Positions 1-5,185 of a stretch of DNA of 5,185 nucleotides are shown here, piece after piece. Location: positions 1 through 5,185 of the forward strand of contig JAUNUZ010000199.1 of NCBI GenBank assembly GCA_030537915.1, written 5' to 3'. The position numbers and the translations under genes are program-made. The DNA is from Micrococcales bacterium. GTDB taxonomy: Bacteria > Actinomycetota > Actinomycetes > Actinomycetales > Dermatophilaceae. Every line of letters begins with the position of its first letter. Position 1 is the first letter of the stretch. Under the pieces are notes generated by a model, which worked only from the letters and a program-made list of their open reading frames with translations, ran no database searches and was not told where the DNA came from.

Positions 1-21
1 CGACAGCTCCTCGCTGTGCGT

Positions 22-40
22 CTGCCGGGGTCCCGGGCAG
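22..40. repeat. Imperfect palindrome of unknown role
   Basis: Nine-base arms flank a central T and match at eight of nine positions; the exception is one G opposite G. It could fold as a GC-rich hairpin ending an unseen gene on the left, or serve as a protein-binding operator. There is no T-run on either side, so a classical Rho-independent terminator is not shown. A second, perfect palindrome, CGGGTACCCG, lies 25 bases further on at 66-75. Such palindromes can occur by chance in GC-rich DNA. Confidence 0.3.
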
Positions 41-217
41 ATCAAAGTTCGTTCGGCTGATTGGTCGGGTACCCGGAGGGCGGCGGACGCTGACCAGTCG
101 TGTTCGGACAGCTGCCAGCCTAGACGTCCACCCACTCCATGACAATACGCAAACCTTCGTAATTTATTGAAGTGCTGGGGTGGCAGTCCGCGCAGCACGC
201 GTAATCAACCAGACATC

Positions 218-240
218 CCCGTCTGCGGGTTGAGGACGGG
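218..240 (-). terminator. Possible terminator hairpin of the permease gene
   Basis: CCCGTC (218-223) pairs with GACGGG (235-240) around an 11-base loop, about 35 bases beyond the permease stop on the minus strand. No U-tract follows. Actinobacterial terminators often lack one, so this is a plausible but weak call made mainly on position. Confidence 0.35.
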
Positions 241-274
241 CCGGGCGCGGTTCGGGGCTCCGTGAGTGCCGGGG

Positions 275-1759
275 TCAGCCGACTCCGAGGGCCGACCTGA
301 TCGGCTCGATGGCGAAGTAGACGACGAAGAGCAGCGAGATGAGCCACATGAGCGGGTGCAGCTCACGAGCCCGGCCGTGGGCGATCTTGATCACCGTGTA
401 GGTGACGAAGCCCGCGCCGATGCCGGCCGTAATCGAGTACGTGAAGGGCATCAGCACGATCGTGAGGAAGGCCGGGATCGCGATGTCGATGTCGCTCCAG
501 TCGATGCCCGTGACCTGCTGCATCATGAGAAAGCCCACGATGACCAAGGCCGGCGTAGCCGCCTCGTGCGGGACGATTGCCACCAGGGGCGTCAGGAAGG
601 TCGCCAAGAGGAAGAGCAGGCCGGTGACGATCGAAGCGAAACCGGTGCGAGCGCCCTCCCCGACGCCGGAGGCCGACTCGATGTAGGCCGTGTTGCTGCT
701 GATGCCGGCGGCACCACCCGCCGCCGCCGCGAGGGAGTCCACGATGAGGATACGCCGCGTGTTCAGCGGATTGCCCTCCTCATCGAGCAACCCCGCCTCC
801 GCGCCGATGGCGACCATCGTGCCCATCGTGTCGAAGAAGTCGGCAAGCATGAGCGTGAAGACGAGCAGGCACGCCGAGATGATGCCGATCTTCGAAAACG
901 AGCCGAGCAGGCTGAAGTGCCCGAGCAGCCCGAAGTCGGGGGTGTCGAGCACCCGGTCGGGCAGCCGGGGAACGTTGAGCCCCCAGCCGGTCGGGTTGAC
1001 GACCTCACCCTTGGCGTTCGTCTGCGAGCCGGGGTGCGTGAGCGCCTCGACGATGATGGCCAGGATCGTGCCGCCGACGATGCCGTAAAGGATCGCACCG
1101 GCCACCTTCTTGACCATCATGACGACCATCGCGAGCAGGACCACGACGAAGACGAGGGTGGGCCAGCCCGCGAGGAAGCCGCCGACCCCCAACTCCACGG
1201 GCGTGGCCGGCGCCTTGCGCACGATGCCCGCGTCGTAGAGGCCGATGAGCGTGATGAAGAGCCCAATGCCGACGCTGATCGCGGTCTTCAGCTGCGCTGG
1301 GATGGCGTGGAAGACAGCTTCGCGAAAGCCGGTGAGGACGAGCAGCAGGATGATGATCCCCTCCAGGACGACCAACCCCATCGCGTCGGCCCAGGTCATC
1401 TGCGGCAGCCCCGCGATGCCGAAGGCGACGAAGGCGTTGAGCCCGAGCCCGGTCGCCAAGGCGAGCGGGAAGTTGGCGTAGACGCCCATGATGATCGTCA
1501 TGACGCCCGCGACGAGGGCGGTACCCGAGGCGATGAGCGCCAGGTTCGGCCCGCTGCCGCCGCCGAGGAACGCGCCTGTGCCGTCCTTGGCGGTCCCGAT
1601 GATCAGCGGGTTGAGAACGATGATGTAGCCCATCGTGAAGAACGTCGCGAAGCCTCCGCGGATCTCCCGCGCCAGGGTCGAGCCGCGCTCGCTGATACGG
1701 AAGAAGCCGTCGAGGCCGGGCTTCGAGTCGAGTCTGCGGGGCGGAGCAGTCGTGGGCAT
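275..1759 (-). CDS. NCS2 family purine-base permease (AzgA-like)
   Basis: This is an inner-membrane transporter that most likely imports adenine, guanine or hypoxanthine with protons for purine salvage. The 494-residue protein is mostly hydrophobic helices. The N-terminal family signature GFFRISERGSTLAREIRGG lies at residues 18-36, followed by FFTMGYIIVLNP (40-51). The TM3 motif GLGLNAFVAFGI is at 104-115, the TM8 motif ADFFDTMGTMVAIG at 306-319, and the TM10 region GISSNTAYIESASG at 352-365. The C-terminal PAFLTIVLMPFTYSI begins near 429. A hydrophilic loop fills about 241-290. AzgA proteins are usually about 430-450 residues, and this loop explains much of the extra length. The ATG at 1759 is preferred because it lies just before the conserved N-terminus and has a -10 box seven bases upstream. 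An ATG at 1864 would add 35 non-conserved residues and overlap the divergent gene. The exact base transported cannot be read from sequence. The family call is very secure. Confidence 0.95.
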   Translation of the reverse strand: MPTTAPPRRLDSKPGLDGFFRISERGSTLAREIRGGFATFFTMGYIIVLNPLIIGTAKDGTGAFLGGGSGPNLALIASGTALVAGVMTIIMGVYANFPLALATGLGLNAFVAFGIAGLPQMTWADAMGLVVLEGIIILLLVLTGFREAVFHAIPAQLKTAISVGIGLFITLIGLYDAGIVRKAPATPVELGVGGFLAGWPTLVFVVVLLAMVVMMVKKVAGAILYGIVGGTILAIIVEALTHPGSQTNAKGEVVNPTGWGLNVPRLPDRVLDTPDFGLLGHFSLLGSFSKIGIISACLLVFTLMLADFFDTMGTMVAIGAEAGLLDEEGNPLNTRRILIVDSLAAAAGGAAGISSNTAYIESASGVGEGARTGFASIVTGLLFLLATFLTPLVAIVPHEAATPALVIVGFLMMQQVTGIDWSDIDIAIPAFLTIVLMPFTYSITAGIGAGFVTYTVIKIAHGRARELHPLMWLISLLFVVYFAIEPIRSALGVG

Positions 1760-1766
1760 GAAGGCG

Positions 1767-1772
1767 ATCGTA
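1767..1772 (-). promoter_or_regulatory. -10 box of the permease gene (leaderless start)
   Basis: The minus strand reads TACGAT, then seven bases, then the ATG at 1759. TANNNT seven bases before the first transcribed base is the usual actinobacterial -10 arrangement, so transcription would begin at or next to the A of the start codon. No Shine-Dalgarno sequence precedes the ATG, which fits a leaderless mRNA. I see no clear -35 element. A leaderless message also leaves no room for a purine riboswitch. Confidence 0.55.
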
Positions 1773-1849
1773 GAGGCGAGGCGGGACGGGCCCGGAGCCG
1801 CTACCGGTGGGTGGACGCCCGGCGACCGGCGAGGCCCATGCATCCCACC

Positions 1850-1855
1850 TAGGGT
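1850..1855 (+). promoter_or_regulatory. -10 box of the aldo/keto reductase gene (leaderless start)
   Basis: TAGGGT is followed by seven bases and then the ATG at 1863, the same geometry as the divergent permease gene. The hexamer lies inside a short dyad, CACC-TAG-GGTG (1846-1856), that a repressor could in principle use. No convincing -35 element is seen. GGGTG at 1852-1856 could be read as a weak ribosome-binding site, so a leadered message from an unseen upstream promoter is the alternative. Confidence 0.5.
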
Positions 1856-1862
1856 GACTCGC

Positions 1863-2843
1863 ATGCACTATCGAACTCTCGGAAACAGTGGTCTCATGGT
1901 CTCGACGGTCGGCATCGGCTGCAACGCTTTCGGCGCGCGGGTAGACGCCGATGGCGTCGCCCGCATCGTCGATGCAGCCTTGGACGCCGGCGTCACGCTT
2001 TTCGATACGGCCGATTCGTATTCCCGCGGCGAGAGCGAGACATTGCTCGGTCGGGCCCTGGGCAAACGCAGGGACGAGGTCGTCGTCGCGACCAAATTCG
2101 GCATGGACCTTGACGGCCTCAACGGTCCCGACTTCGGGGTGCGCGGCTCGCGCCGCTACATCCGGCGTGCGGTCGAGGCCAGCCTGCGCCGGCTCGGCAC
2201 CGACTACATCGACCTCTACCAGCTGCACACGCCCGACCGCGTCACCCCGCTGCAGGAGACCTTGGCCGCCCTGAATGATCTCGTCCGCGACGGGCTCGTG
2301 CGCTACCTCGGCTGCTCGAACATGCAGGCCTGGGAGGTCGTCGACGCCCATTGGCTGGCCGAGTCACTCGGCGCCGAACACTTCGTGTCAGCGCAGAACG
2401 AGTACTCGCTTTACAACCGCGCCGCCGAGAACGAGCTCGCTCCCGCGTGCGAGCACCTGGGCGTTGGCATCCTGCCGTACTTCCCTCTCGCCCACGGCCT
2501 GCTCACCGGCAAATACCGGCGCGGTGAGCAGGCACCCGAGGGCAGCCGCCTCTCCGCCAGCTCACAGGCCTCCCGCCTGCGCAGCGCAGACTTCGACACC
2601 GTCGAGGCGCTCGAGCGATTCGCCTGTGCACGCGGCATCTCGATGCTCGACCTCGCCATCGGAGGATTGGCCGCTCAGCCTGCGGTCGGCAGCGTCATTT
2701 CAGGGGTGTCCAAGCCCGAGCAGGTGAGCGCCAACGCGGCGGCAGCTGAGTGGGAGCCGACGCCGGGCGATCTCGAGGCGCTTGATGCGGCGGTGCCGCG
2801 CGGCTCGGGGCCCGGGTATGCGACGTTCGCAACCGCTCGCTAG
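1863..2843 (+). CDS. Aldo/keto reductase family oxidoreductase
   Basis: This is a cytoplasmic NAD(P)H-dependent reductase of the (beta/alpha)8-barrel aldo/keto reductase superfamily, reducing aldehydes or ketones to alcohols. The 326-residue protein is full length. The catalytic tetrad is intact: D48 and Y53 in FDTADSY, K78 in VATKFG, and H122 in QLHTPD. Cofactor-side motifs follow: GCSN (150-153), QNEYSLYNR (178-186), PLAHGLLTGKY (208-218) and the GVSKPEQV phosphate-binding region (281-288). The ATG at 1863 opens the typical N-terminus MHYRTLGNSGL. The reading frame continues upstream to 1635, but that part is antisense to the permease and has no family similarity. The gene diverges from the permease and converges on DUF3027, with overlapping stops. 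Its substrate cannot be predicted; it resembles the YhdN/IolS-like part of the family, but that placement is loose. Confidence 0.95.
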   Translation: MHYRTLGNSGLMVSTVGIGCNAFGARVDADGVARIVDAALDAGVTLFDTADSYSRGESETLLGRALGKRRDEVVVATKFGMDLDGLNGPDFGVRGSRRYIRRAVEASLRRLGTDYIDLYQLHTPDRVTPLQETLAALNDLVRDGLVRYLGCSNMQAWEVVDAHWLAESLGAEHFVSAQNEYSLYNRAAENELAPACEHLGVGILPYFPLAHGLLTGKYRRGEQAPEGSRLSASSQASRLRSADFDTVEALERFACARGISMLDLAIGGLAAQPAVGSVISGVSKPEQVSANAAAAEWEPTPGDLEALDAAVPRGSGPGYATFATAR

Positions 2844-3601
2844 TGGACGAGCTCGACGTCGTGCAGATCATCGACGATCGGGCCGTCGGCGCGCCGCTCC
2901 GGAGCCGGCTCCACGTCGGTCTCGCTGTGGGCGCCGCAACCATGGTCAAGGGTGACGACCCGGCCGTCCGAGGGCGACCAGGCGTTGGCACACACCCCGA
3001 ACATGCGACGGAGGGCGCCGGCCAGGGGCGTGTAGAAACCGCAGGTGGCGCAGGGTGCCTTCGACTGCTGGGCCTCTGGGGTATCCGGGCCCCGCTCGCC
3101 GTCGTACCAGCGCTGGGCTGCGTCCTCCCTGCCTTCGGCGGAGAGCACCCGAGGGCGTCCGAGCCCTAGCTCCCACAGCGCCATGGCGTCCACGTCCTCT
3201 TCACCGGTGGCCTCGAAACCCTGCTCTAGCAGCGGGTCGGCCTCGCTGTAGGGCAGCACGTCACCGGGTCCTATGTCACCGGGGGCGATGCGCTGGGCGT
3301 AGGGCAGCCATTCCGGGGAGAGGATCGCGTCAGGTCCCGGCAGCAGGTGTGTCTCGCAGATCGTGACCTTCTTACTGCGCGCCACGCGAGCGACCGTCAC
3401 TGCCCAGCGCCAGCCACGGTAGGACCGAGCCGTGCACTCGAAAGAGTGCATCGCCAGGCGCTCGCCCTCCATCGTCACTCCGAGGTGCTCGCCGACCGTC
3501 CCGGGCTCGGCGATGCTTTGGGCCGCAGCCCGCGCCTCCTCCACCGCCTCGGCAAGGGTGGCGTCGAGTCGGAGGGCTCGGGTCGCGGCGGCCATCGTCA
3601 T
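2840..3601 (-). CDS. DUF3027 family protein, probable metal-binding
   Basis: This conserved actinobacterial protein has no established function that I know of. The 253-residue sequence begins with an Ala-rich helical stretch (about 5-31). A core follows around 34-105, including SYRGWRWAVTVARVARSKKVTI-type residues from 60. The C-terminal part is the most typical: CATCGF (184-189), FGVCANAWSPSDGR (201-214) and DHGCGAHSETDV (219-230). C184, C187, C204, C222 and H225 could bind zinc. That is inferred from their spacing. The acidic tail after 230 looks non-conserved. The chosen ATG (3601) shares its A with the TGA of the upstream cold-shock gene; an in-frame GTG at 3604 and an ATG at 3595 are alternatives. 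No Shine-Dalgarno is evident, so translation probably depends on coupling. The stop interlocks with that of the convergent reductase. Confidence 0.85.
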   Translation of the reverse strand: MTMAAATRALRLDATLAEAVEEARAAAQSIAEPGTVGEHLGVTMEGERLAMHSFECTARSYRGWRWAVTVARVARSKKVTICETHLLPGPDAILSPEWLPYAQRIAPGDIGPGDVLPYSEADPLLEQGFEATGEEDVDAMALWELGLGRPRVLSAEGREDAAQRWYDGERGPDTPEAQQSKAPCATCGFYTPLAGALRRMFGVCANAWSPSDGRVVTLDHGCGAHSETDVEPAPERRADGPIVDDLHDVELVH

Positions 3602-3987
3602 CACGACCCGTCGAGGTCGTCGGCCACGGCACGAAGCACGGCGGCGATCTTGGGGTCCGGGAAGTGTCCGCGACGCAACTGGTTAGACACGCCGTCGAGC
3701 AGCTTGATCAGGTCCTCGACGATGACCGTCATGTCCTCGGCCGACTTGCGGTGCTTGGCGTGCTGTGCGGCAGCGACCGACACGGGCGCCTCGAGGACCT
3801 TGACCTGCATCGCCTGCACGCCGCGACGCCCTTGGGCGATGCCGAACTCGACTCGGGTGCCTGCCTTGAGCGTCGTCACGTCCCCGGGCAGCGCATTGGC
3901 ATGGAGGAAAACATCAGCACCGTCGTCGTCTGAGACGAAGCCGAAGCCCTTCTCCGCGTCGTACCACTTGACCTTGCCTGTGGGCAC
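3601..3987 (-). CDS. Cold-shock domain protein with C-terminal extension
   Basis: This single-stranded RNA/DNA-binding protein of the CspA family probably acts as an RNA chaperone or transcription antiterminator. The 128-residue product has a cold-shock domain at about 1-67: GKVKWYDAEKGFGFV carries the RNP1 motif KGFGFV (13-18), and DVFLH carries RNP2 VFLH (26-29). The domain ends near GVQAMQVKVL. Beyond it, about 60 residues (68-128) are charged and helical, with a conserved-looking RKSAEDMTVIVEDLIKLLD (80-98). Ordinary Csp proteins stop near 67-70, so this is the long actinobacterial form. A GTG start at 3987 is chosen because VPTGKVKWYD is the family's usual N-terminus, and AAGGCGAG (3993-4000) lies five bases upstream. 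The frame stays open to 4119, but the upstream part is not conserved. The gene is coupled to DUF3027 by a one-base TGATG overlap. It may be the first gene of a two-gene operon. Confidence 0.92.
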   Translation of the reverse strand: MPTGKVKWYDAEKGFGFVSDDDGADVFLHANALPGDVTTLKAGTRVEFGIAQGRRGVQAMQVKVLEAPVSVAAAQHAKHRKSAEDMTVIVEDLIKLLDGVSNQLRRGHFPDPKIAAVLRAVADDLDGS

Positions 3988-4093
3988 CCCAGCTCGCCTT
4001 CTGTCGCAGCACATCGTGTCGGCCTCGGATTGCGGCCGTAGCTCAAGGCTAACCGCTTGGGAGCACGCCCGTCGCCGTCGTTGTCGCTTCGGT
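3988..4093 (-). promoter_or_regulatory. Promoter and 5' leader region of the cold-shock gene
   Basis: TAGCCT (4046-4051, minus strand) is the only good TANNNT box here. It would start transcription near 4039 and give a leader of about 50 bases. I see no matching -35. A 5-bp hairpin, CGGCC/GGCCG with a nine-base loop (4020-4038), would sit at the very 5' end of that leader. Cold-shock mRNAs in other bacteria have structured leaders, but a thermosensor here is only conjecture. Confidence 0.35.
3993..4000 (-). promoter_or_regulatory. Ribosome-binding site fixing the GTG start of the cold-shock gene
   Basis: The minus strand reads AAGGCGAG, one mismatch from a good Shine-Dalgarno core, with five bases before the GTG at 3987. 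This supports GTG over any in-frame upstream start. Confidence 0.55.
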
Positions 4094-4115
4094 GCCCAGG
4101 CGCAAACCGCCGGGC
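4094..4115 (-). terminator. Hairpin terminator after the aldose epimerase gene
   Basis: On the minus strand GCCCGGCG pairs with CGCC-T-GGGC around the loop GTTTG, giving eight base pairs with one bulged T. It begins 26 bases after the epimerase stop. No U-run follows, as is common in actinobacteria. Its position suggests that the epimerase and the cold-shock operon are separate transcription units. Confidence 0.55.
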
Positions 4116-4140
4116 TCATCGAGTAGGGGCCGCAGGCAGC

Positions 4141-5184
4141 TCAGCTCGGGGGGCTGCTGCTCAGACCCCATGGGGCGCTCCATTCCTGTCCCGTGCTCAG
4201 CATGATGAGGCCCTCGCCGGTGCGCAGCGCATCCGGCCCGCATGTCATCGGCTCCAGCGCGATCCCGCTACGGCGGCGGACGGGCTCCGGCAGGGCGCCG
4301 CCGGTGAAGATCTGCGCCCACGGGTATGCGTCGGCCGGCGCCCACAGCGTGCTCGAGCGGCCCGTCGCCGGATGGCGGACCACCGCGCGCCACCGGCCGT
4401 CGGCGTCCGCGCGCATCGACGTGTACGCGAGGTCGAGGTCCCGCTCTCCCAGGAGCCCCCCGGTCAACACCGCCTCACCCTCGACGGGCGCCACCGACTC
4501 CGCAAGCGAGGAGGCCAGTGGCAGGAGGCGCTCGGGGTCGACCCGTAGCCGCTCCTGGGCCGGAAGCGTCACCTCGACGTCGTCGACGCGCTCCTCGCCG
4601 GCCGTCACGTAGGGGTGGGCGCTGTACCCGAAGGGCGCCGCCGGCGCGGTCTGCGGCGATTCGTTGCGCACCCACGGCGTGATCCTCAGCCCCTCGTCAT
4701 CGAGCGCGTAGGTGACGCGGCAGCGCAGTGTCCAGGCCCACCCGGGCTGGGGATAGAGGACGGTCTCGCAGGTCACGCTCGACTCGGTGCGCTCCGTCGC
4801 CGCCCATGTCTGCCAGCACAGCAGCCCGTGCAGGGCGTTTCCCCGCTCGGGCTCGGTGAGAGCGAGGCGGTACTCCACATCGTCGAGGCGGTAACACCCG
4901 TCCCCGACGCGGTTCGGCCACGGCATGAGTTGCTTGCCGCGATAGTCGGGGCACATCTGGTCGGCAGCGAAACCACGGATTACCGGCGCGGAGTCGACGT
5001 CGTAGCGGCGCAGCGTCGCCCCGACTGCGACGATGCGCGCCTCGTGCGCACGCCCGTCGGATCCCGTGTGGCGGATCGCCCATTCCAGGCCCGAGGGACC
5101 GGTGCGTTGGTCCGAGCAGGAGTCGGCCGCGGATGCGCCCTCGGCGTCGTTCGGATCACCGGCCTTGACCCAGTCGCCGCTCAT
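4141..5184 (-). CDS. Aldose 1-epimerase (mutarotase) family protein
   Basis: This family interconverts alpha and beta anomers of hexoses such as galactose and glucose in the cytoplasm. The predicted 347 residues carry the expected landmarks: RGKQLMPWPNRVGDGCY (82-98) with R92, NALHGLLCWQTW (116-127) with H119, FGYSAHPY (185-192) with H190, DLDLAYT (249-255) with D251, and IALEPMTCGPDAL (308-320) with E311. The two histidines are the likely acid and the glutamate the likely base, as known for GalM. The PWPNR pattern and HGL motif resemble the YihR-like branch more than classical GalM, so the sugar may not be galactose. The first 28 or so residues look unlike the family, and 347 is longer than the usual 300 or so. 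The ATG at 5184 is one base from the window edge, so the gene could begin further out; no later ATG/GTG/TTG precedes the conserved part in an obvious place. The promoter is outside the window. Confidence 0.9.
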   Translation of the reverse strand: MSGDWVKAGDPNDAEGASAADSCSDQRTGPSGLEWAIRHTGSDGRAHEARIVAVGATLRRYDVDSAPVIRGFAADQMCPDYRGKQLMPWPNRVGDGCYRLDDVEYRLALTEPERGNALHGLLCWQTWAATERTESSVTCETVLYPQPGWAWTLRCRVTYALDDEGLRITPWVRNESPQTAPAAPFGYSAHPYVTAGEERVDDVEVTLPAQERLRVDPERLLPLASSLAESVAPVEGEAVLTGGLLGERDLDLAYTSMRADADGRWRAVVRHPATGRSSTLWAPADAYPWAQIFTGGALPEPVRRRSGIALEPMTCGPDALRTGEGLIMLSTGQEWSAPWGLSSSPPS

Positions 5185-5185
5185 G

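Larger units (their letters stand above)
1..274. other. Intergenic region with no supported gene
   Basis: No frame here gives a recognisable protein. The plus frames are closed by stops at 58-60, at 140-142 and near 170. The minus-strand reading frame across 120-347 has no family features and runs out of frame over the end of the permease gene. The stretch holds a 19-base imperfect palindrome (22-40), a 10-base perfect palindrome (66-75), an AT-rich island around 140-175, and a hairpin at 218-240. A gene may end just outside the left edge, but I cannot show that. Confidence 0.6.

Noticed and set aside
120..240. Possible tRNA or attachment site in the AT-rich island
   Set aside because: I could not fold a cloverleaf on either strand, found no T-loop consensus, and saw no direct repeat suggesting integration.
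120..347. A 75-codon minus-strand frame overlapping the permease 3' end
   Set aside because: It starts inside the permease gene in another frame, is rich in Arg and Pro, and has no family features or start signal.
266..1852. A 528-codon open frame on the plus strand across nearly the whole permease gene
   Set aside because: It mirrors the permease on the opposite strand. Its product is an extreme Asp/Glu/Arg/His-rich string with no domain, as expected when hydrophobic codons are read backwards in GC-rich DNA.
1760..1862. Possible purine riboswitch controlling the permease
   Set aside because: The region is only 103 bases, lacks the conserved three-way-junction elements, and the permease mRNA appears to start at its ATG.
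1005..2351. A 448-codon minus-strand frame spanning the permease start, the divergent region and part of the reductase
   Set aside because: It crosses two well-supported genes in the wrong frame and has low-complexity Arg/His/Pro content. It is a GC-rich shadow frame.
1863..2843. Horizontal acquisition of the reductase between core genes
   Set aside because: Its GC content and codon use look only slightly different from its neighbours, with no repeats or mobile genes beside it; the evidence is too weak.
3347..4126. A 259-codon plus-strand frame opposite the cold-shock and DUF3027 genes
   Set aside because: It is antisense to two genes with clear family motifs and shows no recognisable domain or ribosome-binding site.

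Overview
The window looks like ordinary chromosome from a high-GC actinobacterium. Three things point that way. The DNA is GC-rich with strong G/C third positions. It carries a DUF3027 gene, a family I know only from Actinobacteria, next to a long-form actinobacterial cold-shock protein. Two genes also appear to be leaderless, with a TANNNT -10 box seven bases before the ATG. I cannot name the genus. I see no mobile element, CRISPR array, rRNA or tRNA gene, and no frameshifted gene.

Layout from left to right. Bases 1-274 hold no convincing gene; they contain two palindromes, a small AT-rich island and a hairpin that may end the next gene. Bases 275-1759 (minus) encode an NCS2/AzgA-type purine-base permease. 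A 103-base divergent region (1760-1862) separates it from an aldo/keto reductase (1863-2843, plus). The reductase converges on a DUF3027 gene (2840-3601, minus), and the two stop codons interlock in a single CTAG. DUF3027 is joined by a TGATG stop/start overlap to a cold-shock protein with a helical C-terminal extension (3601-3987, minus). A 153-base intergenic stretch follows, with a hairpin just after the next gene and a possible promoter and 5' leader for the cold-shock gene. The last gene (4141-5184, minus) is an aldose 1-epimerase-like mutarotase whose start sits at the window edge.

The clearest functional unit is the cold-shock/DUF3027 pair: a nucleic-acid-binding protein and a probable metal-binding protein of unknown function, almost certainly cotranscribed and translationally coupled. 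The permease imports purine bases for salvage. The reductase and mutarotase act on small carbonyl compounds and sugars, and nothing here ties them to their neighbours. I found no strong candidate for a new multi-gene system. The points most worth checking are the DUF3027 pair, the paired leaderless starts and the interlocked convergent stops.
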